Below are positions 36,676 to 47,814 of a DNA stretch of 64,000 nucleotides, piece after piece. A program made the translations under genes and the position numbers. A model generated the notes under the pieces. That model was not told the origin of the DNA, did not search any database, and saw only the letters and a list, made by a program, of their open reading frames with translations. The stretch lies in NCBI GenBank assembly GCA_002682825.1, contig NOKP01000023.1:558001-622000 (forward strand), given 5' to 3'. The stretch comes from Neonectria sp. B-13. Lineage: Eukaryota; Ascomycota; Sordariomycetes; Hypocreales; Nectriaceae. The number at the start of each line of letters is the position of its first letter. Positions within the stretch are counted from its first letter, which is position 1.

Positions 36676-37165
36676 ATGCCTGTTCCCTTCGAAGCTCTCC
36701 TCCCCTATGCGATCATGACCGGCGTATGTGTTTAGACGACTGCTTGGCCTAGGTGGACGAAAGCTCATGCAATGACAGATGTTCGCCATCTCTGGAACAG
36801 GTCTTGCCTTTATCAAGACCTGGCAGAACGAGGGAAAGCGACCGCGCTACTCCGTTGACCAGTGGGACAAGGTACGTTGTGTTATCCCGCGTCTTGTTTT
36901 CGTTGCCATGTACTAATTACCGCCACAGCAAAGTATGATACACCCCAGACCCGACAATTCAATAATTTATGCCGAATACTGACGGAATCTTAGTGATGGA
37001 GCGTGATCGCCGACTCACCGGATCCTTGCGAGGTCAAACAGATCAGCCGGTGGCTCCTCCAGGCTTTGAGTTGAACAACCCGTGGAAGGTAGGTGCTGTC
37101 AGACATTGGAAAAGCAGTCACAGATCACTGACTCAAAATAATAGTTGGAGACACGCTTTTTGTGA
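36676..37165 (+). CDS. NDUFA1: Mitochondrial complex I subunit NDUFA1/MWFE
   Basis: Five coding exons: 36676-36723, 36779-36871, 36929-36932, 36994-37088, 37145-37165; 86 residues. This small accessory subunit of NADH:ubiquinone oxidoreductase sits in the inner mitochondrial membrane. Residues 1-16 (MPVPFEALLPYAIMTG) and the next exon (MFAISGTGLAFIKTWQ) form the single membrane segment, followed by RPRYSVDQWDKQMMERDRR, LRGQTDQPVAPPGFELNNPW and a short end (KLETRFL). All are recognisable in fungal orthologues of the same size. The third exon is only four bases (CAAA). It supplies Gln and the first base of Met in DKQMMERD; without it the frame is lost. All introns have GT-AG ends. Confidence 0.9.
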
Positions 37166-37383
37166 GCAAACAAACATCTTGGCTTGGCCACATCAGCGAA
37201 AGTGCCGCACGCGCATCGCAAGTGTACAAATTAGAATGGAGAAGTATTGGAACTTGACCGGGGCCAGGAAAGACGAAACAAAACAAAAAGATTCCTTTAA
37301 CTCTCGTGGCTTTTCCTTCCCGTGACATTTTTTGCAGTGCAGAATGGCGAGTGTTTGTTCAAAAGCAGCGTCGTGCTACATGC

Positions 37384-38559
37384 TTATATTGCTATCTCTG
37401 CCCTGTTCTTATTAAGGCCCTCTAACAGTGTGCATGCCTGACACATGGTTTGACTTGACATGTATCCGCACTTGACGCATTTCCCCAAGGTTTGCATTGG
37501 GCCAGATGAAGGCTCCTTCTGCCGTCGGCTGCGAATGGGCAAAGCGCCTGTATCGGTATCTGGCTTTGATGTTCCATTCGATGTGATTTCCGTCTCGAAG
37601 GTGGCAGACTTGGCTTGAGTATCGAGATTCGCCTCCACCTGTGCCATCTCATTGCCAGAGGTGCGGCCGTTCGCTGAACCGCAACCTCCCATACCCTCGC
37701 CTTCGTCGCAGGCACACGAGCCCTGGCCTTTGTCTGGTGTTAGTCGGGCCATATCCTCTCCACTTCTGACGATATCCAGGATTGCACTTGGTCGCACTCT
37801 CTCCAGGTTTTTGATTAGACCTCGGGCGGTTCCTCGAAATGCTTCCGGACTGTAAATGCACTCGGTGCTGAAGTAGTCCAGCTTCTTATGGTGGGCGTAC
37901 AGCACAATCTCCTTCTCGTAGGCGTACTTCAAAGGCTTGCTCCTCTTAACCTCACTGCTGGAGTTACCAGTAACGATGCTCGTGCTTCGAGCCAGCCGGG
38001 GGAGGTCGCCACGGAGGAGGTTCATCAGCACCGTCTCCGCGATATCGTCAGCGTTGTGTCCGGTTACAACATGTTTGATGCCCAGCTGCTTTGCCCCGCG
38101 ATCCAGGGCCTGCCGTCGAAACACACCACAGTAAGTGCAGTTTCCTTTCTTGCCGATCGTCTCGACAACCTGGTCCATTGTCCATCCGTAAAGCTTATCA
38201 TAGCCAACGATCTCAAGAGGCATGTCGTATTGGATGGCGTTTCGCTTGACAGTCTCAAGTGAGTCATCTCGGTATCCTTTGATTCCTTCGTCGACACTCA
38301 ACAACACCAGGTTCAGCCCGTACTTGTGTCGCTCGTTCAAACTTTTCATAACAGAGGCCAAAACTGTTGAGTCTTTGCCACCTGACGCCCCGATAGCAAT
38401 CCTTTCACCAGGGACGAAGAGCTGGGAAGATATAATTGTGTGGTGAATCTCATCTTCGAAAACTGAAATAAAACAATCCCGGCAGAGCTTGTGGTGGTTC
38501 TTGGGTCGCTTGACAACGGCTCTGTTGTTTTGACACTTCATACACGGTGTAGGCGGCAT
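37384..38559 (-). CDS. NCS6: Cytoplasmic tRNA 2-thiolation protein NCS6 (CTU1)
   Basis: Single exon, 391 residues. NCS6 with NCS2 adds sulfur to the wobble uridine of tRNA-Lys, -Glu and -Gln in the cytosol, using sulfur relayed by Urm1. Visible motifs: an N-terminal zinc site (Cys6, Cys9, Cys26, Cys29), the PP-loop ATPase motif SGGKDS (59-64), [31 protein letters not shown], and a C-terminal CVKCGY...CQAC zinc site. A Cys-rich insert ([13 protein letters not shown]) lies near 290-305. The start at 38559 gives [10 protein letters not shown], matching the family. The frame stays open upstream, with another ATG at 38778, so a 73-residue longer form cannot be ruled out. Convergent with NDUFA1 (218 bases) and divergent from eL8. 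Confidence 0.94.
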   Translation of the reverse strand: MPPTPCMKCQNNRAVVKRPKNHHKLCRDCFISVFEDEIHHTIISSQLFVPGERIAIGASGGKDSTVLASVMKSLNERHKYGLNLVLLSVDEGIKGYRDDSLETVKRNAIQYDMPLEIVGYDKLYGWTMDQVVETIGKKGNCTYCGVFRRQALDRGAKQLGIKHVVTGHNADDIAETVLMNLLRGDLPRLARSTSIVTGNSSSEVKRSKPLKYAYEKEIVLYAHHKKLDYFSTECIYSPEAFRGTARGLIKNLERVRPSAILDIVRSGEDMARLTPDKGQGSCACDEGEGMGGCGSANGRTSGNEMAQVEANLDTQAKSATFETEITSNGTSKPDTDTGALPIRSRRQKEPSSGPMQTLGKCVKCGYMSSQTMCQACTLLEGLNKNRAEIAI

Positions 38560-39055
38560 CTTGAAGAAAGTAGTGGTTGCGTTAGGAATCGAGGGATGCT
38601 TGTCGTTAAGTCGAGACAACGAGAAGTCGTCGATATTCTTCACTTCGGCGAAAGTCAAATATTTACGAGCCCCAGACTTTGAGGAACAGTTGGTTGCCTG
38701 ACCAGGTGTAAGTACCAAAAGAGTCTGATGCCTGAATTGCCCAAGGTTGTTTGCAAACTCGACTACTCCATTACTCATGTCGAGCCTTGATGAGTCCGCC
38801 CGACGAGGAAACGGCACTGTGCACACACACTGTGAAAAGAGGCGCAGTCACGTGAGACCACGCCGCCACACAGCCCCTCCTTATCGGTAACTTGAAGTTG
38901 TGGGGCAGGTGGATGGCCCGCAGGAAGCCCTAATTTTCGTTCACCACCGAAAATCATTCACTTCTTGCGTTTTTCCTTAGTTTCTTCGTCACCCTTCCAC
39001 AACCGCATTACGGACTTTGCTCTTCAACCCACGAGCACTCACCCAAAGATCCAAG
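38560..39055. promoter_or_regulatory. Divergent promoter region of NCS6 and eL8
   Basis: 496 bases between opposite-facing starts. Near the eL8 start the + strand is pyrimidine-rich (TTTTTCCTTAGTTTCTTCG and similar), as is common at ribosomal protein transcription starts. Part of the left half is open in frame with NCS6. Confidence 0.6.
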
Positions 39056-40197
39056 ATGGTAAGTGCACAATCACCTTGACTCTAATGGCCACAGTTTGTG
39101 AGTCAAATGCGCATTTGCGTAATTGAGCCGCAGCGTCGCTTGCGACCTGTCGGTATTCCGCCTGCGTCCCTCATCGGACCAGGTGAAGACTTGGCTGGAG
39201 ATGCGGCGTGTGCAGAAATGCCATAGCCTGCTCTCACTAGAGTTCAGAGAAGACTTTGCTTGAACACCTTGCTGATGTCTTCTTTTCTCAATGACAGCCT
39301 CCCAAGTCCGGCAAGAAGGTCGCCGCCGCCCCTTTCCCCCAGGGAAAGGCTGGCTCCAAGAAGGCCCCCAAGGTAAGCGCACCCCAGTTCCGACACTCAC
39401 CGAATCGACTTGGCTAACGGCTCGAAAGAACCCTCTTATTGAGAAGCGAACCCGAAACTACGGTATCGGCCAGGACATCCAGCCCAAGCGCAATGTCTCC
39501 CGCATGGTGAAGTGGCCCGAGTACGTCCGCCTCCAGCGACAGAAGAAGATCCTTCAGTTGCGCCTGAAGGTTCCCCCGGCTCTGGCCCAGTTCCAGCATG
39601 TCCTCGACCGCAACACTGCCGCCCAGGCTTTCAAGCTCCTCAACAAGTACCGCCCTGAGACCAAGGCCGAGAAGAAGGACCGTCTCCTCCAGGAGGCTAC
39701 CGCCGTCAAGGAGGGCAAGAAGAAGGAGGATGTCTCCAAGAAGCCCTACACCGTCAAGTACGGTCTCAACCACGTTGTTGGTCTTGTCGAGAACAAGAAG
39801 GCTTCTCTCGTCCTCATCCCCAACGATGTCGAGCCTATTGAGCTTGTTGTCTTCCTTCCCTCTCTGTGCAAGAAGATGGGTGTCCCTTACGCCATTGTGA
39901 AGGGCAAGGCTCGTCTCGGCACGGTTGTTCACAAGAAGGTTCGCATTTCCCACTCGCCCAAACTCGTTCTTTTCAGCTTGCTAACCCCGCTTCTAGACCG
40001 CTGCTGTCCTCGCCTTCACTGAGGTCCGCTCTGAGGATAAGACTGAGCTCTCCAAGCTCGTCTCTGCCATCAAGGATGGTTACATGGAGTCCCACGACCA
40101 GGCTCGCCGACAGTGGGGTGGTGGTATCATGGGCCCCAAGGCCGTCAAGAAAATTGAGAAGAAGCAGAAGGCTCTTGAGGCTGCTACCAAGATCTAA
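39056..40197 (+). CDS. RPL8: 60S ribosomal protein eL8 (L7a/L8)
   Basis: Four exons: 39056-39058 (the ATG alone), 39298-39372, 39429-39938, 39997-40197; 262 residues, the usual size. The protein has the basic N-terminus ([14 protein letters not shown]), the diagnostic [19 protein letters not shown] and [16 protein letters not shown] segments, and the L7Ae fold ([40 protein letters not shown]). It ends [11 protein letters not shown]... with Lys-rich tail. It binds 25S/5.8S rRNA in the large subunit. Intron 1 immediately follows the start codon and at 239 nt is about four times longer than introns 2 and 3 (56 and 58 nt). First introns of ribosomal protein genes often carry regulatory elements. 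Codon use is strongly C-ending, as expected for a highly expressed gene. Confidence 0.96.
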
Positions 40198-41430
40198 GCT
40201 GTCTAATACCCCTCACAAATGCATTGCGATTAAGGGATCAACGGTGTTGCACGGTTCAGGGCATGGAAAACGAATGAATTTTCTCGGGTTACATTTTTTC
40301 CCGTCCCCCATCGCAGTGATCTGTGGGGTCTGGGTCCGACCCTACCACAATAGACGATGAGCTTGCTCTTGAAGTTATGCAGGATATGTGATTATGAATT
40401 GTAAAACTTGGACAATCATTGTTTCACCATTGATGCCGCGCATTGTCTATCTATTTTGTAGGAGTCCCAAGTCTGCTTACGTTCGGAAAGGCCCAATGGT
40501 CTTGGTGGGTTCAAAAGCAATGCTCAGACAGGACCATCTGCCATTTGCAAGCCCCAACAACTGCTCTTCCTCTTGAAACTTAGACTCAGCCTAGAGTCTC
40601 TTTGATAATCGACTGTTCCTTGGTCGCCTCCTAGGAGTTTGTGGGCAACATGACGTTTGGTATTTGTTCGCATACCTTCTATCTGTTGGCAAGGAAGGGA
40701 GGGGACGGTGCAGTCTCTGTAGTCCTCTAGTTGATCCCTGACTGACACACGGATAGTCTCCCTTGTAGTGTGATATGGGAAGATATCGTGCTCACTACGC
40801 TGGCTCTGAGGCTGTTTTCGTGGCGGACACATCGAGCATTGCTATACCAACAGAATTCACCATCTAGTTATGCTGACAAGGTCTCATCAACGAGATGATG
40901 CAGCCAAACAGCTTCTGCAGTGGCCATGCTCAATGCATGGGCGTCTGTATGTGCACAAACCTGAACTTCAATAGAGGTCTACTGCCGTACCATCACACAG
41001 GGTTCGTGATGAGACTGTAAGGATTATAGACAATCTGCTTGCCATGTTCATCAGCCGGTCCGGGGTTATCACTACATGGCTGGACGAGGTCGGTCGAGTA
41101 CGAAGAGGGCACTCTTCCCTTCGAGGTCGTTCTACTTCACGGCATCTGGCTTGCCCACGGGACCATTTCGTCGTAGTAACTCTGAAACAAGAGTGATTGA
41201 ATATTGAATATGCCCGAAAGCTGACGTTGGGGTATTCGTTTGATCGGGTTTATTGAAGAGCAAGCATGGAAGGCGGTTCATAGTCAGACCAAACTTGCAC
41301 CTCCTCCCTGTTTTCCCAATCTCTGTGCTCTAAAATTCATCAGATCTTCAAGTTGTCTGGCTATTGCGCTGAAAATCCCCCACATGGTATGTCATAACTC
41401 CTCCGCATATCCTTCTCTAGTATGCGATGT
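40198..41430. other. Intergenic between two convergent genes
   Basis: 1.2 kb between the stops of eL8 and NTF2, long for convergent genes. I see no open frame with a domain and no RNA gene signature. Confidence 0.5.
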
Positions 41431-42143
41431 TTAACCAAAGATGAGCTTGAAGATGTCGTTGAAGACAAAGTACTGGCCCGAGGCGTCGCGGGTCAGCTGG
41501 AAAGACTGGCTGAAGTTCATGGGGCGCTGCTCCTCATCGACCTGGAAGGGAGTGTTAGTCATTCAGGGGACTGAACAAGGGGATAATAGGTTGTTGGATC
41601 ATCATACCAAAAGCTGTCCGGTGATCAGGATGATGATTCCACCATGCTCGTTCGAGGGCTGGGCATCGAGGGTCGAGACCTGGTGCTTGACCTTCTCGAA
41701 GGGGAGAGACTGTTGCGGAACATCGTCAGCATGCCGATTCCTTGCACGAGTGGTTGGAGGGGTAGGTTATGTGTACCGTCAACTTCTCAGTGATGGCGTT
41801 GGAACCGAGAACAGAGGCAGACTCAAAGGTGAGCATGGAGTTCTCGCGCTTTGGGGCTGTTAGTCGTCATCCTCGCCCGTGTTGCGGAGAGTGGCCGTCG
41901 AGTGGCGGGTGACACGACTTACATAGAGGCCGGCGAGGGCCTTGCGATCCGAATCGAACTGGTTGTAGTACAACTCAATGAACTGAGCTGTTCGAGTGTG
42001 TGTCAATATCAGTGTCTCGAGCCTTGGAGGCGGTGGGGATCGGCTAGCCGAACGTACTCGCGACAGCTTGGAAATCTAGATGGTGCGCGGTTAGTTTCTT
42101 GTGCGAAGGGTGCGAGACGAGGAGCTAGGAACATACCGCCCAT
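41431..42143 (-). CDS. NTF2: Nuclear transport factor 2 (NTF2)
   Basis: Six coding exons: 42143-42137, 42075-42058, 41987-41923, 41848-41777, 41709-41608, 41541-41431; 124 residues, the normal size. NTF2 carries Ran-GDP through nuclear pores. The spliced product starts MGDFQAVATQFIELYYNQFD and continues with RKALAGLYRENSMLTFES, SNAITEKLTSLPFEKVKHQV, GGIIILITGQLLVDEEQRP and a C-terminus QYFVFNDIFKLIFG. All are hallmarks of the cone-shaped NTF2 fold. The first coding exon has 7 bases and the second 18, so ORF-based prediction would miss the N-terminus. All splice sites are GT-AG and frames join exactly. Confidence 0.94.
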
Positions 42144-42993
42144 CTTGAAGATATGTGCCGGCCTGGCGGTTGGACTGCGAGGGTGTTGTTTGGAGAGGAG
42201 GAGGATGGGAAGAATAGGGAGGAGGCCTTGTTTGGGTTGTCGCAAAGTCTTTTCGAGGGGGAGAGGAGCACAGCAAGGAGAGATGAGATGGATGGTGGGG
42301 TTGAGGGGGGCACAGTGCAGATTAGGCACAAATGTCGCGCCAGCGGGGTTGGTACGCAGCCTGCTACTAGCCTGCGCTCTGTGATGTGCGGACCACGACA
42401 GGGCGGCAGCGACATGGAGGCCGGTGCCGTGGAAACGAGGCGAGCACAGTGCGGCCCGCTAGAGGCATAAATGGCGGGATGGAGCTTGCTTAGCCCGATA
42501 TTGCCCCTTAAGGTCAGGTCGGGTACCCAGGTACCCGCTCGGCCGCCTGGAGAATAAAACGCGAGCTCCGGAAAACTTTCTCTCTGTGACCTACCAACCA
42601 ACTCTCAACCAGAGCCTCGTTTCGAGCTGAGCCCAACGTCAAGTGGTGTTGGGCTGGGCTGCAATGCCTGGGACGCTGTCAAGCCTGACTCGGCTGATGT
42701 GTCGCTCATGATATCAGTCACGCGCAGTTTAAGGCCAGCGCAGTCAAATTAACCACTCTCCCAGTAAGGTACGTTGTCAATATTTTTCCGTTTGTCTCCC
42801 GCAAGCCAATCATGACCCACCTACACCAGCATGATGACAATCGCTTATAAGAACGGCCAACTGAATCACAATGTTGAAATCAATTTTACCAAGCTTTACC
42901 GTCTGACACATTCCTCATTCATTTCTTTCATGGTTCCAGGGCTCATTCACGAGAATCCATTGCTAACCCAGCAATCAGTCCAGGTCAACACGC
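42144..42993. other. Intergenic upstream of NTF2
   Basis: 850 bases holding the NTF2 promoter and leader (left) and the 3' region of the hydrolase gene (right). No supported gene. Confidence 0.5.
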
Positions 42994-44743
42994 CTACGAG
43001 TCGATCCTTTTGAACTCGACCGTGCTCTCGTACTTGTTTCCAATACGGTCATACCACCCAATCGCAAATGCAGTGGCCTTTCCGTCAGGCCCAATCTTGA
43101 ACTCGACCCTCTCCCATTGTTGCATGAACTTCGGGGGGTTCTTCACGTCCTGCTCCATGACCAGGAGCCACCAGTTACCAGTGACGTGGTGAAAACGCAT
43201 AGATAACCTCCATGTGCTGTCGTGGCGATCGCAGACGAGTGTCTCCTCGTCCGGCTTCTTTGGGTCTGCTTCGACACGCAGCGTCAAGTCCTTGTATCCC
43301 GGATCGTAGTATGTGCCCGCGAGGTCTTTGGCACTCAGCGGAGACGGCAGAGGGAGGTCGGGTCTATCAGGATAAATATTTTCAACCCCCTTATTATAGT
43401 CCTGAGTTAGTTTATCAACAATTTCATGCCACCTGTGTATCGTGTCAGCCTGTCATTCGTTTCGTTATACCGTATCGTATGTGTGACCTACTTTGCACCC
43501 ACATCGGCTTGATCATCTGGAGCGATCTCTAGCTTCTCATGCACCAGCCTGTACACCAACACGTCCTCGGCGGCATTGGACGTCGCGCTGGTATTCGCAA
43601 ACGCCACGACGCCGAACTTGGCATCGGGGAACCAGTACACCTGCGTGCCGAAACAGTCCTCTCCGCCCGAGTGCGTGTACATGACATGGCCACGGTACAG
43701 CGCCCGCTGCCACCCAAGGCCGTACATGGTGATGTCCTTGCCCAGCTCCGGCATCCCGCCCACGATGCGCGGCGTCCGGATCTCCCAGTGCACCGCCTCG
43801 GAGAATGGTGCCGCCTGGTGCAGTAGACACTTCACCCACTTGGCGTAGTCGACCGCCGTGGAGATGATGGCGCCCGCGCCGCTGATCTCCACGACGGACA
43901 TGAACGGTGCCTCCCCGTACTTCTCCTCCTCCTCGTCCCAGTAGTAGCCCGTGGCTAGGTGCTCGGGCGCCGCCTGCGCAGCGTCTAAGGAGAAGTACGT
44001 CGACAACATGCCCAGCGGCTCCCAGATGAGCTCGCGCAGGACGTCGCCGAGCCACTTGCCGGTGAGCGTCTCAATGACGTGTGAGAGCACCACGTACATC
44101 AAGTTGCAGTACTGGAACTTGACGCGAGGCTCCTCTCCGTTCATGGACAGGTTGCGCAGGTTGCGCACCAGGTCCCTGACCGTGGCGTACCTCTTCTTCT
44201 TCCCGTCGCCGCCCACAACATCGCCGTTGTCGTCGTCGACAAACCGCGTCATGCTGCCGTCGTGCCGCGGGAACCCCGTGCGGTGGCAGGCGGCGTCCTC
44301 GAGGGTGAGGTGCTCGGTGGCCCAGGCATCGCTGAGGACGAAGTCGTCGCGGATGATGGACGCGATAGGCGTGGCCCAGCCCTTGGCCAGCGCCGGGTAC
44401 GCCTTGGTGTCGATGAGGTGGGCGAGGGCGGCGTCGACGAAGGCCTTGGTGGTTGAGGCGCCGTACCAGAGGGTTTCGGGCGTTGCGCGCGTGTCGGGGA
44501 ACGTTGCGATGCCGTAGCTCTGTTGTGTCCAGTCAGCGAGAGTCGACGACGTCTCTCAAGATACTGTTTCCGCAGCCATTACAGTGTGAGGGAGAGACGC
44601 ACCTTTGTGAAGACGTCCTCGCCGTCAATCACGGCGATCGAGACGCCTGGGACTTTCCAATCTTCCAGCGTCTCTTTTGCAAACTTGGCAAACTCCTCGG
44701 TCAACAGGTTCCCATCTCCTTCGGGTTGTATAAACTCCCCCAT
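42994..44743 (-). CDS. Beta-lactamase-fold serine hydrolase (S12/class C type)
   Basis: Three exons: 44743-44603, 44519-43492, 43432-42994; 535 residues. All three class C/S12 active-site elements are visible: Ser69-Thr-Thr-Lys72 (SxxK, nucleophile Ser69), Tyr184-Cys-Asn186 (YxN) and His330-Ser-Gly332 (HxG in place of KTG). An N-terminal KVPGVSIAVI strand and the GFPRHDG loop also fit. The last 140 residues form a separate beta-rich domain (LSAKDLAGTYYDPGY) like the C-terminal lipocalin-like domain of related fungal and animal proteins. No signal peptide is evident, so it is probably intracellular. Fungal members include lactam-detoxifying enzymes and esterases or transferases; the substrate here is unknown. 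Intron 1 uses a GTGCGT donor. Confidence 0.9.
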
Positions 44744-45941
44744 TGCTATAAAATAAGTAAAATAAGTCCAAATCACGTCGTTGTCGAGAGAGCAGCTGCG
44801 ACTTGAAGGAGAGGTATTTCTATCATATAGTCAACAGCTCGATCATCTACCATCCATGTCACTCTTACACTCCAACATCCAAGCCTTTGGGTGCCGGATA
44901 CCGTCATGGGTTGCCTCGGAGGTCAGATTACACCGACTGGCCGCCGCAATAACGCCAACTGGAAGCCAAGGGGGCACGTAAGCGAGCGAGCGGATATAAC
45001 CAGGCAACAACGGCTTCGCGTCTGTCGTATGGCGTAACTTAGACTGAGTCAAACGGCCTGCCAATTTGAGAAAGGACGTTGGGGATCCTGGCGGCCTTTG
45101 GATGCTGTGATACGAGCCTTATTGAGGTTCGGTAACATCGGGTGATTCTACGGCAACTCTCGGGTTGGTAGGTGAAATGACTGCATACCGAATTACGTGC
45201 ATGGTTACGTAGGTAGGCAGTTAGCAGGCTAGATGAGTAAGGGTCGCTGTGCATACATGCATGCGGGCATGCAACACACGCGGGAAGCCAAGAAGTCCTC
45301 GTCAACTTGTACGTATATTTGCTACGTAGGCCTTGATAAATCTTGACGCTGGTCCATTAGTAGGTTGCTTTAAGGAGCGTCTGCCTGGCCTCACCTCTTG
45401 GTGCCTCGCTATCCTACGCATGAAGCTTCCACGGTAATTCTTCGGACTGACAACACATCACATGCTGAGTTCTGGGCGAAGCAACTCAAAAGGGTGGCCG
45501 AAACAAGAGCTCACTTGATATGATTCTCTAGCCTCTAGTGTCCATTGCCTCACGGCCCAAAGCCATCTTGTAACCACCACCCGTAGCCGAAGCCTTCCAG
45601 TACAATAAATTCATTGTTCTTTTCTTTTTTCTTCTGCGAACGCCTCAACGCTTTCGACGCTTCAGCCGCCATTGTGAGAGAGATAGCCATATACAAGTCA
45701 AATGGATCAATGCTTCAACAGGATTCGTTGGCAAAAATGGCCCAACTCTCTCGTCATCCAGATCTATACCAAGTCTGTCCATATCGGGCAAGCTGTTTAT
45801 AGTGCCGACACACCTCCTCGTCGTGGAACCTCAGCCTTGCTGAAGACTTGTCCATTCCAAGGGCCTCCGCTGTGGTTGCCGGCATCAGGACCACGGATCC
45901 AACAGCGGCAGAGCAATCCTCAAAATCGACGGTTCTTTGCC
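44744..45941. other. Intergenic upstream of the hydrolase
   Basis: 1.2 kb containing the hydrolase promoter (AT-rich just before the start) and the 3' region of the DUF7918-type gene. Only short frames; no gene supported. Confidence 0.5.
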
Positions 45942-47814
45942 TTACAGTTCCTCTTCATCGTGAACCTTCGGCTTTGGTGCCTCGACTGCAGGATTGGCTG
46001 TGGGTATAGCTTCGGGGATAACTGCGGGCACAGGACTGCCAGACACCACCGAGTCCAAAGCAGCACTCAGATTCTGTGTCGCAGAAAAGTTTGCAGAGAA
46101 GTTCGAAGGCCCGGAGATGCTTGGCCGTTGCTTCTTGAGTGGACTGCCCACCAAAGCCGAATCAGGCACATCAGCGCCACCCGTGCTTGTCAGATTGCTT
46201 CCAAGTGATGGTCCTGTTACGGGTTCCAGCGTCGTGGGTGCGTCGGGCCCTTGCGATCCTTCCGGAGTCGACTTGCTATCGGGATCTGCCGAATGCGCTC
46301 TCTTAAGCTGTTTCGTAGTGGTCAGCTCAGGAGTCCAAGAGATTTGCTAGGGATGAAGACTTACGTGAATGCGGTTGACACCATCAGCAAGCTCGCCCTG
46401 AAATTGGATATCCTCAGGGGCAACCTTCCCATCAACATCCTTATCATCAGGTTCCTCCATTTTGACCAACGCATCACTGTCGTCGTCATCATCGTCATCG
46501 CTGTCCTCGGCAATGTTTCCGTTGCTCTTCTTCCTCGCCTTTCGTCGTCTCGCCGCCTCTGAGCTTTGATCGCGGAAAGTTGAGAAACCGACGGTCCCAC
46601 CAGCCTTCAGGGGGTTGAGGTTCGAGAAGTCGAGTTGTCCCGATCGTCGCTTGGCCGAGCCAGGGGTTGTCTGGGGATTCTTCGATGACTGCAGGACGCC
46701 GATCTTCTGAAGTTGTCCTAGATTCTGCGTGTTAGCTGAGTGGTCCTTCCACAGATGCTCTATTGTACTCACGCTCGCCCCTGTAGAAGAAGGTAAAGAC
46801 GGCATATGGCTTATCTGGCCCGTCAATTCCCGTGACTGTCTGGGTGCTGATCGTCTTTGGGTCTAGAGTCTTTGGTTTCGCGAAACTCGTAGTATGTTCG
46901 ACGTCGGCGTCAATGCTCCCGTTGCCCTTGTTGGAGTTCAGGTCGTCCTCATCACCGTCGTGGGCATCAAATTGGGGTGAGTATTCGCCCTTTTTGATTT
47001 CGCCAGAGGCCAGAACTCGGAACATGGCGACCTTGATTTGGCCAGTGGCCTCCGGGGGCTCGTCATCGTCATCGGACCAGGAATCCGAGTCATCGCCGAC
47101 AGCTTCGATGGGCGTCTTCTCGTCAGCACCATAGCGCAAGGTATCCCTCTGGGACTTAGAACCCTCCTCGACATCGACGCTGGCGTTGCCTTCGAGGGTC
47201 TTTTGTCGCCGGCGGCGTTTCTCAAACTTTTGGCGGCGCTTCTCCAGCCTTTCGGCAGCGTCATGTCCCTGCAGGTCAAGGCCGTTTAGCCAGCGCTCGA
47301 GGCCGACTTCGCGGAAGAGGAACTCGCGTTCAGCAAGCCCGCCACCCTCGGAATCGGGAACCTGGACCCAGCGGCTGTTGACCCATGTCTCCTCGCCTGG
47401 TCGCAACAGGGTGGCGACCTCCTCCTTAGCTCGGCCGTCGAAGTAGATGTAGGCGGCAATGGTCTCGTTCTCTGAGTTTGTCATGGGAATGTAGGGGTTC
47501 ACGACGCCAGAAAACTTTCCGCGGTCGGCGTGGGAGCCGGGATGAAGGCCGCCGACGAACTGGGGCTTCGGGTAGGGGTTTGCATCGCTTGACTTCGGGG
47601 TCGAATAGGGAATGGGGAGGCCTGGGGTGAGGAGGGTGATGGAAATGGCAAACTTGGCGGGCTCGGGCTTGTTGGAGTCGGTGCTCAACTGAGGCTGAGG
47701 CACCGGAATGTAGGTGCTGATTCGCGAGAGACGAGCCTGCTTTTGCATGCCGTGCTCGGGCAGCGGGGCTCCATTTGCATGGATGCTGACCGCAACGCCC
47801 TTGAAGCAGGGCAT
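45942..47814 (-). CDS. DUF7918-type fungal protein of unknown function
   Basis: Three exons: 47814-46773, 46717-46365, 46307-45942; 586 residues. The first 230 residues form a conserved fungal domain (MPCFKGVAVSIHANG, ISTYIPVPQP, NETIAAYIYFDGRAKEEV, ETWVNSRWVQVP, EREFLFREVGLERWLNGLDL). It ends in a strongly basic coiled stretch (LEKRRQKFEKRRRRQK). Acidic segments (SWSDDDDE; a seven-Asp run in DSDDDDDDDSDAL) and KR clusters (ARRRKARKK) suggest a nuclear protein, which is inference. The Pro/Ala/Ser-rich C-terminus ends HDEEEL. The ATG at 47814 is chosen because MPCFKG begins the conserved domain. The leader upstream is ATG-poor with one uORF. Confidence 0.85.

Noticed and set aside
43537..44055. 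172-codon minus-strand frame inside the hydrolase gene
   Set aside because: Shadow frame; the overlapping frame holds the SxxK, YxN and HxG motifs.
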